Shown piece by piece: positions 46,180-55,108 of a DNA stretch of 64,000 bases. The stretch's first letter is position 1. Every line of letters starts with the position of its first letter. Under the pieces are notes generated by a model that did not search any database, was not told the DNA's origin, and worked only from the letters and a program-made list of their open reading frames with translations. The DNA comes from Paenibacillus sonchi (lineage in GTDB: Bacteria > Bacillota > Bacilli > Paenibacillales > Paenibacillaceae): the NCBI RefSeq assembly GCF_016772475.1, contig NZ_CP068595.1:4588001-4652000 (forward strand). The letters are read 5' to 3'. The position numbers and the translations under genes were made by a program.

Positions 46180-47295
46180 CTAATGCAGCCTCCCGCTCAC
46201 AATATAACTATGCAGGGCGCGGAACACACCGGCCCGGTGAAAGGCATCGAGCACGACCAGTAGGACGGGGCCGAGGAGCAGGCCGAGCATGCCGAACAGC
46301 TGAAGGCCGGCGAACACGCCGATCAGCATGGCAAGCGGGTCCAGGCCAATGCTGCTCGCAAGGACTTTCGGCTCCAGGATCTGGCGCGTGATGAGAATCA
46401 CGGCGTAGAGCACCGACAGCCCGATGCCGAGCGCCAGATTGCCGGTCATGTAAGAGTAGATTGCCCAAGGCAGCAGCACAATTCCTACGCCGAGATAGGG
46501 CACCAGATCAACCAGACCGATCGTCAGTCCGATGGCAAAGGCGGAGTTCACGCCAAGCAGCAGCAGCCCGGCGATGACAATAATGGCCGTGATTGAAATC
46601 AGCACCAGCTGCGCCCGCAGGTAGCCAAACAGCGCGTTGCGCAAATCGTGCCAAATCTCTGACACGGGTCTGCGCAGCGGCACAGGCACCAGTGCTCTCA
46701 GCTTGGCGTTGTGCCGCTCCCAGCCTGTGCTGAGGAAGAAGGCGGATAACATGATGACGATCAGAATGGAGCCCATGCTGGGCAGTGCGGAGATCAGCTT
46801 AAGGACCATATTGAAGAAGCCGGTGATGATCTCGGTCACAGCCTGGCCTACCGTCTCCGTGGTTCTGCTGATATTGCTGTCGATTGTGGCGTGATAGTCC
46901 GGGTTATCGTGATAAAACTGGTTGATTTGATTAATAATATTTTGAATGCTGGCATTCCGGCTGATGGACAGCAGCAGCTCCCGCCACTGGTCGGTGTGCA
47001 GATCGAATGTCTGAAGCAGCCCGATCAATTCTTTGACAAGGCGGGTGATCAGCGCAGTCAGCACCAGTGCGGTACCCCCGACATAAAAAAGCAGTGAAAG
47101 CGACACGGCCAGCCAGCGCGGAAGCTTGAAGCCCCTCAGAATCAGCACCAGCGGATGCATCAGATAGGCGAGCAGGTAGGCAAGCAGCAGAGGATACACG
47201 AGCGGCAGCAGCACATAGACCCCCAGCAGCAGCAATGCGGCGGCCAGTACGACCCAGAGGCCGCGCAGCACTCTTTTTAATACCAGCGAATCCAT
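46180..47295 (-). CDS. ytvI: Sporulation integral membrane protein YtvI (AI-2E transporter superfamily)
   Basis: A 371-residue membrane protein with about eight helices, of the PerM/AI-2E exporter superfamily. The conserved C-terminal block (GLVDLVPYLGVGIVLLPWAIYS ... ILITRQILEPKVLASSIGLDPLAMLIGVFAGLQLFG) is diagnostic. The YtvI branch is a sporulation membrane protein in Bacillus; the transported molecule is unknown. ATG 47295 follows GGAGGAGG. The neighbours fxsA and citZ match the Bacillales order. Confidence 0.88.
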   Translation of the reverse strand: MDSLVLKRVLRGLWVVLAAALLLLGVYVLLPLVYPLLLAYLLAYLMHPLVLILRGFKLPRWLAVSLSLLFYVGGTALVLTALITRLVKELIGLLQTFDLHTDQWRELLLSISRNASIQNIINQINQFYHDNPDYHATIDSNISRTTETVGQAVTEIITGFFNMVLKLISALPSMGSILIVIMLSAFFLSTGWERHNAKLRALVPVPLRRPVSEIWHDLRNALFGYLRAQLVLISITAIIVIAGLLLLGVNSAFAIGLTIGLVDLVPYLGVGIVLLPWAIYSYMTGNLALGIGLSVLYAVILITRQILEPKVLASSIGLDPLAMLIGVFAGLQLFGMLGLLLGPVLLVVLDAFHRAGVFRALHSYIVSGRLH

Positions 47296-47686
47296 GCTTC
47301 ATCCCTCCTCCTGATCCGGCTCTCCGGGCATAATAACGGCTCGTCTAATATATATTCAGAGATTGGTTTTTGAGACTACCCGGAAACATTTATCCCGCTC
47401 ATACGAGTCAAGCACTAAACTGAAAGCGCAAACATGAAACAGGGAAAACGGAAGTTTTTTTCTATCTGTCCGATAAAATCATTTGATCTTTTTCAAAGCT
47501 TCCACGTTGTTCACATAACCGTCAAAATCCGTTATGATAAATAAAGGCTATACGCGAAAAGTTCGTTGCAATCTCTGCAGGAGGCCAGAACGCCTAGTTA
47601 TTAAAGATTGGGATATATCAAAATGTAAATGTTTTCATTACGTAAAAACAGCTTTTATACCCTTGTTGGCAAAGGAGAGAGATACT
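47296..47686 (+). other. citZ control region
   Basis: AT-rich gap between ytvI and citZ. It holds the citZ promoter (47510-47538), an inverted repeat overlapping it, a leader of about 140 bases and the AAAGGAGAG ribosome binding site (47671-47679). Confidence 0.55.
47510..47538 (+). promoter_or_regulatory. citZ promoter with overlapping inverted repeat
   Basis: TTCACA (47510-47515), 17 bases, TATGAT (47533-47538): 5/6 matches to both sigma-A hexamers. CATAAC (47514-47519) and GTTATG (47531-47536) form an inverted repeat across the spacer, a natural operator position; B. subtilis citZ is repressed by CcpC at ATAA/TTAT dyads. Confidence 0.55.
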
Positions 47687-48800
47687 ATGACAGCTACCAA
47701 AGGATTGGAAGGCATTGTTGCCACTACCTCCTCGATCAGTTCGATTGTAGACGGCGTACTCACTTACCGCGGTTATGATATTGATGACCTTGCGGAGAAC
47801 GCCACCTTCGAAGAGACCGCTTATTTGCTGTGGTTCGGCAATCTGCCGACAACTCCCGAGCTGCAGGCGCTGCAGCGTGATCTCAGCGCTTTTGCTCCGA
47901 TCCCTGAACAGGTGATTGCACAAATGAAGCTGTATCCCAAAGAGGCCAACACCATGGCTGCGCTGCGCTCGGCTGTATCAAGCCTTGCCCTGTACGATGA
48001 AGCTGCGGACGATATGAGCCGTGAGGCCAACGAGATCAAGGCCGTGAAGCTGCAGGCGCAGATTCCGACAGTGGTGGCTGCGCTGGCCCGCATCCGCAAG
48101 GGACTGGAGCCTGTGGCTCCCAAAGAAGGCTTGTCGCTTGCCGAGAATTTTCTCTATATGCTCTGGGGCAAACAGCCGGATATCGTATCCGTCGAAAGCA
48201 CTCGATGCTGCGCTGGTGCTGCATGCCGACCATGAGCTGAACGCCTCTACGTTTGCCGGACGGGTAACAGTAGCGACCCTGTCGGACATTTATTCGGGTG
48301 TCACTTCGGCCATCGGTGCCCTGAAGGGGCCGCTGCACGGCGGTGCGAACGAGGCGGTGATGAAGATGCTGGAGGAAATCGGCACTCTGGATGCGGTGGA
48401 GCCGTATATCCAAGGCAAGCTGGAGCGCCGTGAGAAGATTATGGGCTTTGGCCACCGGGTCTACAAAAATGGCGATCCGCGCGCCAAGCACCTGATGAAA
48501 ATGTCCCACGAGCTGGGATTAATGAAGAATGACACTACGCTCTACGATATGTCGGTCAAAGTCGAGGAGCTGATTACTTCAAAGAAGGGCCTCAAGCCCA
48601 ACGTGGACTTTTATTCGGCCTCGGTCTATACGCAGCTTGGCATTGAGCGGGAGCTGTTCACGCCGATTTTTGCCATCAGCCGTACCTCCGGATGGACTGC
48701 GCATATTCTGGAGCAGTATGAGGACAACCGCATCATCCGCCCGCGTGCGGAATACACAGGCATGTCCGAACAAAAGTACGTTCCGGTGGACGAGAGATAA
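47687..48800 (+). CDS. citZ: Citrate synthase (frameshifted as read)
   Basis: About 371 residues when the frames 47687-48235 and 48138-48800 are joined; B. subtilis CitZ has 372. It condenses oxaloacetate and acetyl-CoA at the entry of the TCA cycle. Catalytic residues: His in LHADHELNAS, His in MGFGHRVYKNGDPR, Asp in NVDFYSASVY. The break lies at 48190-48198; SVEKALDAALVLHADHE is restored by two added bases (or removal of one). This is the only frame break here that is not a simple one-base loss. ATG 47687 follows AAAGGAGAG. First gene of the citZ-icd-mdh set. Confidence 0.92.
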
Positions 48801-48821
48801 GGCGGCCCCTTGCGGGCCGCT
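48801..48821 (+). other. Intercistronic hairpin between citZ and icd
   Basis: GCGGCCC-cttgc-GGGCCGC is a perfect 7-base GC stem with no T-run, just after the citZ stop. It is more likely an mRNA stability or processing element than a terminator. Confidence 0.5.
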
Positions 48822-48858
48822 GCACCCCTTTAGTAGAATGAAATATAAACCAAACTAA

Positions 48859-48930
48859 AGTCTATGCTTCCAAGCGGGCGTTGTCCGAAGACGAAACAAG
48901 GGAGCATAGGCTCACAAAACTTTTAGGAGG
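48859..48930 (+). promoter_or_regulatory. Leader element before icd
   Basis: CTATGCTTCC (48862-48871) pairs with GGGAGCATAG (48900-48909); GTTGTCCGAAG lies in the loop; CTCACAAAACTTTTAGGAGG (48911-48930) is identical to the end of the yheA leader. Confidence 0.5.
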
Positions 48931-48941
48931 ACTACCCACTA

Positions 48942-50237
48942 ATGTTGAAACTGGAAAAATACGATCTGCCGACAGAAGGCGAACAAATTACAATCGAAGA
49001 CGGCAAGCTGCTCGTTCCGGATCATCCGATCATCCCGTTCATCGAGGGTGACGGTACAGGCCGCGACATTTGGAAAGCCTCCAAACGGGTACTGGATGCT
49101 GCAGTAGCCAAAGCCTACGGCGGCAAGAAGCAGATTGCCTGGTACGAAGTATTTGCCGGTGAGAAAGCCTTCAATACATATGGTGAATGGCTGCCGAACG
49201 ATACGCTGGAAGCAATCCGCGAGTATATTGTAGCTATCAAGGGGCCGCTGACTACGCCAATCGGTGGCGGTATCCGTTCCCTGAACGTGGCCCTGCGCCA
49301 GGAGCTGGATCTCTATGTCTGCCTGCGTCCGGTACGCTATTTCGATGGTGTGCCTTCTCCGGTGAAGCATCCCGAGCTGGTGGATATGGTGATTTTCCGT
49401 GAAAATACAGAGGATATCTATGCCGGCATCGAGTACAAGGAAGGCTCCGCAGAAGTGAAAAAGGTTATCGAATTCCTGCAGAACGAGCTGGGCGTGAACA
49501 AAATCCGTTTCCCGGAAACTTCCGGGATCGGCATCAAGCCGGTATCCTCCGAAGGCTCGAAGCGCCTGGTGCGCTCTGCGGTGGAATATGCAATCAAGCA
49601 TGGCCGCAAGAGTGTGACGCTGGTGCACAAGGGCAACATCATGAAGTTCACTGAAGGCGCATTTAAGAACTGGGGTTATGAAGTGGCGGAGCAGGAATTC
49701 GGCGACCAGGTCTTCACCTGGAACCAATATGATGCCATCAAGGAGAAGAGCGGCGAGGCGGCTGCAAATGCTGCCCAGAAGGAAGCGGAAGCATCCGGCA
49801 AAATCATCATCAAGGATGCGATTGCGGATATCGCCCTCCAGCAGGTGTTGACCCGCCCAACCGATTTTGATGTGATCGCCACGCTCAATCTGAACGGGGA
49901 CTATCTGTCCGACGCGCTTGCTGCGCAAATCGGCGGGATCGGCATTGCGCCTGGAGCGAATATTAACTATGTTACAGGACACGCTATTTTTGAGGCTACA
50001 CACGGCACTGCACCGAAATATGCCGATAAAGACGTAGTCAATCCGGGTTCGGTAATTCTGTCCGGCGTAATGCTGCTTGAGCATCTGGGCTGGCAGGAAG
50101 CGGCGGATCTGATCTACAAAGGCATGAGCACGGCCATCAACAATAAGACCGTTACCTACGATTTCGCCCGCCAGATGGAAGGCGCAACAGAGCTGAAATG
50201 CTCGGCCTTTGCTGACGAAATCATCAATCATCTATAA
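48942..50237 (+). CDS. icd: NADP-dependent isocitrate dehydrogenase
   Basis: A 431-residue TCA-cycle enzyme forming 2-oxoglutarate, CO2 and NADPH. Landmarks: [16 protein letters not shown], the substrate-binding [14 protein letters not shown] with the phosphorylatable-Ser region [22 protein letters not shown], the metal Asp in [18 protein letters not shown], and [16 protein letters not shown] near the NADP site. Length and motifs match bacterial Icd. ATG 48942 follows AGGAGG in the shared leader element. It is 141 bases after citZ and 90 before mdh. Confidence 0.95.
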   Translation: MLKLEKYDLPTEGEQITIEDGKLLVPDHPIIPFIEGDGTGRDIWKASKRVLDAAVAKAYGGKKQIAWYEVFAGEKAFNTYGEWLPNDTLEAIREYIVAIKGPLTTPIGGGIRSLNVALRQELDLYVCLRPVRYFDGVPSPVKHPELVDMVIFRENTEDIYAGIEYKEGSAEVKKVIEFLQNELGVNKIRFPETSGIGIKPVSSEGSKRLVRSAVEYAIKHGRKSVTLVHKGNIMKFTEGAFKNWGYEVAEQEFGDQVFTWNQYDAIKEKSGEAAANAAQKEAEASGKIIIKDAIADIALQQVLTRPTDFDVIATLNLNGDYLSDALAAQIGGIGIAPGANINYVTGHAIFEATHGTAPKYADKDVVNPGSVILSGVMLLEHLGWQEAADLIYKGMSTAINNKTVTYDFARQMEGATELKCSAFADEIINHL

Positions 50238-50251
50238 GACCAACCATCCTC

Positions 50252-50321
50252 AGCTTATGCTGCGAAGTCAGTTTGCCGAAGCTGTGTCAAGGCTGGATAT
50301 GCTCACTAAACTCTTAGGAGG
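50252..50321 (+). promoter_or_regulatory. Leader element before mdh
   Basis: GTTTGCCGAAG (50271-50281) and CTCACTAAACTCTTAGGAGG (50302-50321) correspond to the yheA and icd leaders, with AGTTT/AAACT able to pair. It supplies the mdh ribosome binding site. Confidence 0.5.
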
Positions 50322-50327
50322 ATAAAC

Positions 50328-51269
50328 GTGGCTATCAAACGTAATAAAATTACAGTCGTAGGCGCCGGTTTTACCGGCTCCACCACGGCGTTAATGCTTG
50401 CCCAAAAGGAGCTTGGCGATGTGGTGCTTCTGGATATTCCCCAGCTGGAGAACCCGACCAAAGGCAAGGTGCTGGATATGCTGGAGGCCGGTCCGGTACT
50501 GAAGTTTGATGCCCGGATTACGGGTACCTCCAGCTACGGGGATGCGGCGGATTCGGATATTGTCATCATCACGGCGGGGATTGCGCGCAAGCCGGGAATG
50601 AGCCGCGATGATCTCGTCAACACGAATGCGGGCATTGTAAAATCGGTGTGCGAGAATGTGAAGCGTGTGGCGCCTGAATCCATTGTCATCATCCTGAGCA
50701 ATCCGGTAGATGCCATGACTTACGTGGCCTTTAGAACGCTGGGCTTTCCCAAAAACCGGGTCATCGGCCAATCCGGCGTGCTGGACACCGCCCGTTACTG
50801 TACTTTTATCGCCGAGGAGCTTAACGTTTCGGTAGAGGATGTGCGCGGCTTTGTTCTGGGCGGCCACGGGGACGACATGGTTCCGCTGGTGCGGTATTCC
50901 AGTGTCGGCGGCATTCCGATCGAAACACTGATTCCGGCAGAGCGGATTGCGGAGATTGTGCAGCGTACGCGGGTAGGCGGCGGTGAGATTGTCAGCCTGC
51001 TTGGCAACGGCAGTGCTTACTATGCCCCTGCAGCATCTCTCGTGCAGATGACCGAAGCGGTTCTGAAGGATAAGAAGCGGATCATTCCCGTCATTGCCCT
51101 TCTCGAAGGAGAATACGGGTACGATGGTCTGTTCATGGGTATCCCGGCGCTGCTGGGTGCTGAAGGGATTGAGAAGATCTTCGAACTGGAGCTGACAGCG
51201 GAAGAAAAGGCGGCTCTCGATAAGTCTGCAGATTCAGTACGTGCGGTAACTTCAGTGGTTACTATCTAG
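50328..51269 (+). CDS. mdh: Malate dehydrogenase
   Basis: A 313-residue NAD-dependent enzyme of the LDH-like MDH group, oxidising malate to oxaloacetate. The NAD fold starts [17 protein letters not shown]; catalytic residues lie in [18 protein letters not shown] (Arg), [13 protein letters not shown] (Asn), [18 protein letters not shown] (Asp, Arg) and [22 protein letters not shown] (His). GTG 50328 follows AGGAGG in the leader. A strong terminator ends the citZ-icd-mdh group. Confidence 0.95.
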   Translation: MAIKRNKITVVGAGFTGSTTALMLAQKELGDVVLLDIPQLENPTKGKVLDMLEAGPVLKFDARITGTSSYGDAADSDIVIITAGIARKPGMSRDDLVNTNAGIVKSVCENVKRVAPESIVIILSNPVDAMTYVAFRTLGFPKNRVIGQSGVLDTARYCTFIAEELNVSVEDVRGFVLGGHGDDMVPLVRYSSVGGIPIETLIPAERIAEIVQRTRVGGGEIVSLLGNGSAYYAPAASLVQMTEAVLKDKKRIIPVIALLEGEYGYDGLFMGIPALLGAEGIEKIFELELTAEEKAALDKSADSVRAVTSVVTI

Positions 51270-51283
51270 GTCCATACGGACGC

Positions 51284-51322
51284 AAGCCCTCATTTCCATA
51301 CTAGAAATGAGGGCTTTCTTTT
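51284..51322 (+). terminator. Terminator of mdh
   Basis: AAGCCCTCATTTC pairs perfectly with GAAATGAGGGCTT around 7 bases, followed by TCTTTTC. Confidence 0.88.
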
Positions 51323-51390
51323 CATAAGCTATGTGGTTGGGTATAATAAGAATGTAACTTATATCACAGCGAAAAATGAGGAGGCTAATT

Positions 51391-51816
51391 ATGGATCGGA
51401 TTTTCTTTTTCTTACATATGATCGGGACCTTGGCGCTCGGCTTCTATCTGGTGCTGCCGTTTATTCTGAGCGGTACGGCCAAGCTCTCTGCTTCAGCCAA
51501 AGAGGGAACGTTAAGCGCTATCGGCGGATTTAACCGGTTCGCCCAGTATGGTCTGGTCATTCAACTGCTGACAGGGGGCTATATGATTTCACAAGGGGAT
51601 TATACCGTAGCCTGGATGGTTGTGGTTGTAGTTCTCCTGCTGGCGATGTTCGCCCTGGGCGGCATCATGGGCAAGCCGCTGCGTCTGGCAGCTGCCGGAA
51701 TGCGTGAGAACCGCGATGTATCCGGCCATACCGCGAAGCTGCGCACCCTGAGCCTGCTGCTGATGGTTGTGCTGATCGTAATGATGTTTTTTATGGTGTA
51801 CAGACATATCATCTAA
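51391..51816 (+). CDS. Hypothetical four-helix membrane protein
   Basis: A 141-residue protein with four predicted transmembrane helices (about 5-27, 46-64, 72-92, 117-138). Its spacing resembles small DUF2269-type membrane proteins, but I cannot assign it. ATG 51391 follows GAGGAGG. It is monocistronic, between the mdh terminator and an SDR gene. Confidence 0.65.
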   Translation: MDRIFFFLHMIGTLALGFYLVLPFILSGTAKLSASAKEGTLSAIGGFNRFAQYGLVIQLLTGGYMISQGDYTVAWMVVVVVLLLAMFALGGIMGKPLRLAAAGMRENRDVSGHTAKLRTLSLLLMVVLIVMMFFMVYRHII

Positions 51817-52063
51817 GTTGAAATCTTGTAAAATGGCTCTGGCGGCTCCGGCTGCGTGGGCCTTTTTTTTGCGGGTATGCGGAGATAGGTGATGATGACG
51901 AGGTGCCGTCCCCACCCAAAACGGTTGGATTTTTTGTTTGGATCACCTGGAAGTGTGGTAAGTAACATAACGTAAAGCGATTGTATAATTGATGACGCAT
52001 AAGCCATCCTAATACGATGTGGTTACTTCCCAAAAAAGTTGCACAGCGAAAGGAGAATGGATC

Positions 52064-52933
52064 ATGCCAGACAACAAGCAATCCACAAAAACTTTGCCAC
52101 CTCAGGTGCAGGACCGGCAGCCCGGAATTGAGAGCGAGATGAAGCCGCGCCCGGAATTTGAAACCTCAAGCTATAAAGCGGCAGGCAAGCTGCTGGGCAA
52201 GGCGGCGCTCATTACGGGAGGCGACAGCGGCATTGGGCGCGCGGTTGCCGTTCATTTTGCCAAAGAAGGTGCGGATGTGGTCATTTCCTATCTGAATGAG
52301 CATGCCGATGCCGAGGAAACGAAACGCCAGGTCGAGCAGGAGGGCCGGAAGTGTATTCTGGTTGCCGGTGACATCGGGGTAGAAGCGTTCTGCCAGGATC
52401 TGATCAACAAAACGGTGGAAGGCCTGGGCAAACTCGACATTCTGATCAACAACGCCGCCGAGCAGCATCCGCAGGACAAGATTGAGGATATCACCTCGGA
52501 GCAGCTGGAGCGGACGTTCCGCACCAATATTTTCTCCATGTTCTATTTGACCAAGGCCGCCATGCCGCATCTGAAAAAAGGGTCTACAATCATCAATACG
52601 ACATCGATCACAGCCTACCGGGGCAGCCCGCAGCTGCTGGACTATTCGTCGACCAAAGGTGCAATTCTCAGCTTCACCCGCTCGCTGTCGATGAATCTGG
52701 CGGAAAAAGGCATCCGTGTAAATGCCGTAGCTCCGGGCCCGATCTGGACACCGCTGATTCCATCCACGTTTGATGCCAAAAAGGTCAGCGAGTTCGGCGG
52801 CACACAGCCGATGAAACGTCCGGGACAGCCGGAAGAGCTGGCTCCGGCCTATGTCTACCTGGCCTCGGAGGATTCATCCTATGTCAGCGGGCAGGTCATG
52901 CATGTCAATGGCGGAGAAATTGTCAACGGCTAA
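52064..52933 (+). CDS. Short-chain dehydrogenase/reductase, YhdF/YghA type
   Basis: A 289-residue SDR oxidoreductase with an N-terminal extension of about 45 residues (PPQVQDRQPGIESEMKPRP) typical of the stress-linked YhdF/YghA group. Motifs: TGGDSGIGRAVAVHFAKEGA (cofactor loop), NNAAEQHP, Ser in INTTSITAY, and YSSTKGA (Tyr and Lys of the active site), then VAPGPIWTPL. Substrates of this group are poorly known. ATG 52064 has AAGGAGA upstream. A hairpin terminator follows. Confidence 0.88.
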   Translation: MPDNKQSTKTLPPQVQDRQPGIESEMKPRPEFETSSYKAAGKLLGKAALITGGDSGIGRAVAVHFAKEGADVVISYLNEHADAEETKRQVEQEGRKCILVAGDIGVEAFCQDLINKTVEGLGKLDILINNAAEQHPQDKIEDITSEQLERTFRTNIFSMFYLTKAAMPHLKKGSTIINTTSITAYRGSPQLLDYSSTKGAILSFTRSLSMNLAEKGIRVNAVAPGPIWTPLIPSTFDAKKVSEFGGTQPMKRPGQPEELAPAYVYLASEDSSYVSGQVMHVNGGEIVNG

Positions 52934-52980
52934 GTGCTGGTGTGCAAACCAGGCTTGCTTAAAAATACAGCAGCAGTTTA

Positions 52981-53008
52981 AGAGCGTGCCCTCGCGGCCC
53001 GCTCTTTT
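52981..53008 (+). terminator. Terminator of the SDR gene
   Basis: AGAGCG-GCC pairs with GGC-CGCTCT, followed by TTTTT. Confidence 0.8.
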
Positions 53009-53116
53009 TGCTGCACATGCCAAGTGCCAGGGAAGCAGTTTTTCGGCAAAAGGGATAGCTTTTCCGAGGAATTATATGTTAATATGAACCACGTCAGCAA
53101 CTGAATATTGGAATTG

Positions 53117-53203
53117 TCCCTAGGGGTGCCGCAAGGCTGAGACGAACGTTCCGTTCGGACCCTTTGAACCTGATCTGGTTAAAACCAGCGTAGGAAAGCG
53201 GAG
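53117..53203 (+). ncRNA. TPP (thiamine pyrophosphate) riboswitch
   Basis: The THI-box consensus is present: AGGGGTGCC, GGCTGAGA, then ACCCTTTGAACCTGATCTGG, TTAAAACCAGCGTAGGAAAGCG. It lies upstream of tenI-thiS-thiG-thiH and is followed by an intrinsic terminator, so thiamine pyrophosphate should cause premature termination. Confidence 0.95.
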
Positions 53204-53260
53204 AATGAATGAACTGCAGCGGGGTTGTATCCATACGCCCGTATTCCTGTACAAATTTAT

Positions 53261-53290
53261 GACTGCCTCCTATCGGGGGGCGGTTTTTTT
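53261..53290 (+). terminator. Riboswitch-controlled terminator
   Basis: ACTGCCTCC pairs with GGGGGGCGGT (with G-U pairs), followed by TTTTTTT, 58 bases after the riboswitch core and before tenI. Confidence 0.8.
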
Positions 53291-53336
53291 GTGTGTCCGG
53301 CCTGCTCCAAGAATATAGCGAAAAGAAGGTGAAGCT

Positions 53337-53939
53337 GTGGCGGAGATTCATATGATCTCGGACGGGAAGCTGGAGCCGGGAAGGTTCATTAATCTTGCAG
53401 CGGCTGTATATCCGCTCGTGGACTACATCCACCTCCGGGAAAAGCACCGGCCCGCCCTGGAACTGCTGGGCATGGCGAAGCAGCTGCTGCTTGCGGGGGT
53501 TCCCGCTTCCAGCCTGGTCATCAATGACCGGCTGGATGTTGCGCTGGCCGCCGGTGCAGGCGCTGTTCAACTGGCCTGGAACAGCCTGCCGCCGGCCGCG
53601 GCCCGTGCCGCCGCTCCCGGCCTGCGGCTGGGAAGGTCGGTGCATTCCGCGGCGGAAGCTGCGGAAGCGGGCCGGCAGGGGGCCGACTATGGCCTGTTCG
53701 GCCATGTTTTTCCTACCGCCTGCAAACCCGGTCAGCAGGAGCGCGGTTTGGGGCTGCTGGCGGAAGCGGTGCGCCGCAGCCGTATTCCGCTGATTGCCAT
53801 CGGCGGCATAGAGCCGGGCAATGCCGCTCAGGTGATCCGGTTGGGCGCAGCCGGGATTGCGGTCATGTCCGGCATTTGCGGTGCGGAAGACCCTGTGGCC
53901 GCCGCGCGTGCTTACCGGTTGGCGGTCCGGGAGGCTTGA
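53337..53939 (+). CDS. tenI: TenI / thiamine phosphate synthase-like protein
   Basis: A 200-residue TIM-barrel protein of the ThiE/TenI family. LVINDRLDVALAAGAGAVQLAWNSLP and LFGHVFPTACKPGQQERGL ... IPLIAIGGIEPGNAAQVIRLGAAGIAVMSGI are the family blocks. TenI aromatises the thiazole product of ThiG; the residue pattern after the GHVFPT strand fits TenI better than ThiE, but I cannot exclude ThiE activity. GTG 53337 follows GAAGGTG. First gene of the riboswitch operon. Confidence 0.85.
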   Translation: MAEIHMISDGKLEPGRFINLAAAVYPLVDYIHLREKHRPALELLGMAKQLLLAGVPASSLVINDRLDVALAAGAGAVQLAWNSLPPAAARAAAPGLRLGRSVHSAAEAAEAGRQGADYGLFGHVFPTACKPGQQERGLGLLAEAVRRSRIPLIAIGGIEPGNAAQVIRLGAAGIAVMSGICGAEDPVAAARAYRLAVREA

Positions 53940-54004
53940 GTGGGAGTCAGTCTCATCCGGTTCGTGCTGCTCTGGATGTCATAACGCAAAGGAGGTGAGA
54001 AGGC

Positions 54005-54208
54005 ATGAATCTGATCATCAATGGCAAAGCCCTGGAGATTGCGGAAGACTGCCGGACGGTAGCAGATCTGCTCAGCCGGCCCGAATGGAGCGGACGGCTT
54101 GTGATCGTGGAGCGCAATGGGGAAATTGTGAACAGGGAGCATTACGCCGGGACATCGTTCAGCGAAGGAGACCGGCTGGAGCTGGTGCATTTTGTAGGCG
54201 GGGGCTGA
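54005..54208 (+). CDS. thiS: Sulfur carrier protein ThiS
   Basis: A 67-residue ubiquitin-like protein ending in VHFVGGG; the terminal Gly pair is the site where sulfur is carried as a thiocarboxylate for thiazole synthesis. MNLIINGKALEI and the hydrophobic core match ThiS. ATG 54005 follows AAAGGAGGTGA. No thiF, which adenylates ThiS, is present in this operon. Confidence 0.92.
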   Translation: MNLIINGKALEIAEDCRTVADLLSRPEWSGRLVIVERNGEIVNREHYAGTSFSEGDRLELVHFVGGG

Positions 54209-54313
54209 AACGATGTTTTCGGATGCGGGCCAATGCGGGTGTTTCAGTCCCATGGAGCTCTCGTTCAGCAAACCCGGAAGTTATTATCCTATTCTATACC
54301 AGGAGGCGAGTTT

Positions 54314-55078
54314 ATGTTAGATCCATTTGTGATTGGCGGCATCACATTATCAAGCCGGCTGTTCATCGGCACCGGCAAATACAGCCGGAATACGCTGATT
54401 CCCGAGGTGGTCGCGTCTTCAGGCTCACAGGTGATCACGGTTGCCCTTCGCCGCGTAGATCCCGAGAGCCGCGACAATATTGTCAGCCATATTCCTCCCC
54501 ATATGACCCTGCTGCCTAATACGTCAGGGGCACGCACCGCCGGGGAAGCGGTGCGGATCGCCCGGCTGGCCAGAGCCGCAGGCCTTGGCAACTGGGTCAA
54601 GATTGAGGTCATTAACGATCAGAAATATCTTTTGCCGGATAATCTGGAGACCATCCGGGCTACGGAGATACTGGCCGCCGAAGGTTTTGTAGTGCTGCCG
54701 TATATGAGCCCGGACCTCTCCGCTGCAATTCGGATGAAAGAGGCTGGAGCAGCCGCAATTATGCCGCTCGGCTCGCCAATCGGCTCGAACCGCGGCCTGC
54801 GGACCAAAGAGCTGCTCCGCATCCTCATCTCGGAGGTGGATCTTCCGGTTATTGTTGACGCCGGTATCGGCCGCCCGTCCGAAGCGGCGGAAGCGATGGA
54901 GCTGGGGGCCTCCGCTGTGCTGCTCAATACGGCTATCGCCACCGCCCGTGATCCGCTGCTGATGGCCGAAGCCTTTCGCGAAGCAGTTTCCTCAGGCCGC
55001 AAGGCCTATTTGGCCGGACTTGGTCCGGTGGAAGAGACGGCGGTCGCCTCATCGCCTTTGACCGGATTTCTGAAGTGA
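54314..55078 (+). CDS. thiG: Thiazole synthase ThiG
   Basis: A 254-residue TIM-barrel enzyme that builds the thiazole phosphate of thiamine from deoxyxylulose phosphate, dehydroglycine and ThiS thiocarboxylate. The Schiff-base Lys is in [16 protein letters not shown] (about 95-110), and [24 protein letters not shown] and [31 protein letters not shown] are standard. ATG 54314 follows AGGAGG. It lies between thiS and thiH. Confidence 0.95.
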   Translation: MLDPFVIGGITLSSRLFIGTGKYSRNTLIPEVVASSGSQVITVALRRVDPESRDNIVSHIPPHMTLLPNTSGARTAGEAVRIARLARAAGLGNWVKIEVINDQKYLLPDNLETIRATEILAAEGFVVLPYMSPDLSAAIRMKEAGAAAIMPLGSPIGSNRGLRTKELLRILISEVDLPVIVDAGIGRPSEAAEAMELGASAVLLNTAIATARDPLLMAEAFREAVSSGRKAYLAGLGPVEETAVASSPLTGFLK

Positions 55079-55108
55079 TTCTAAGCCTAACCGAAAGGAG
55101 GGAGAACC

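Noticed and set aside
48939..50231. Long open frame antisense to icd (and similar long antisense frames over dnaE, fumarase and accD)
   Set aside because: They mirror GC-rich codon usage of real genes, have no start signals and no recognisable protein features.
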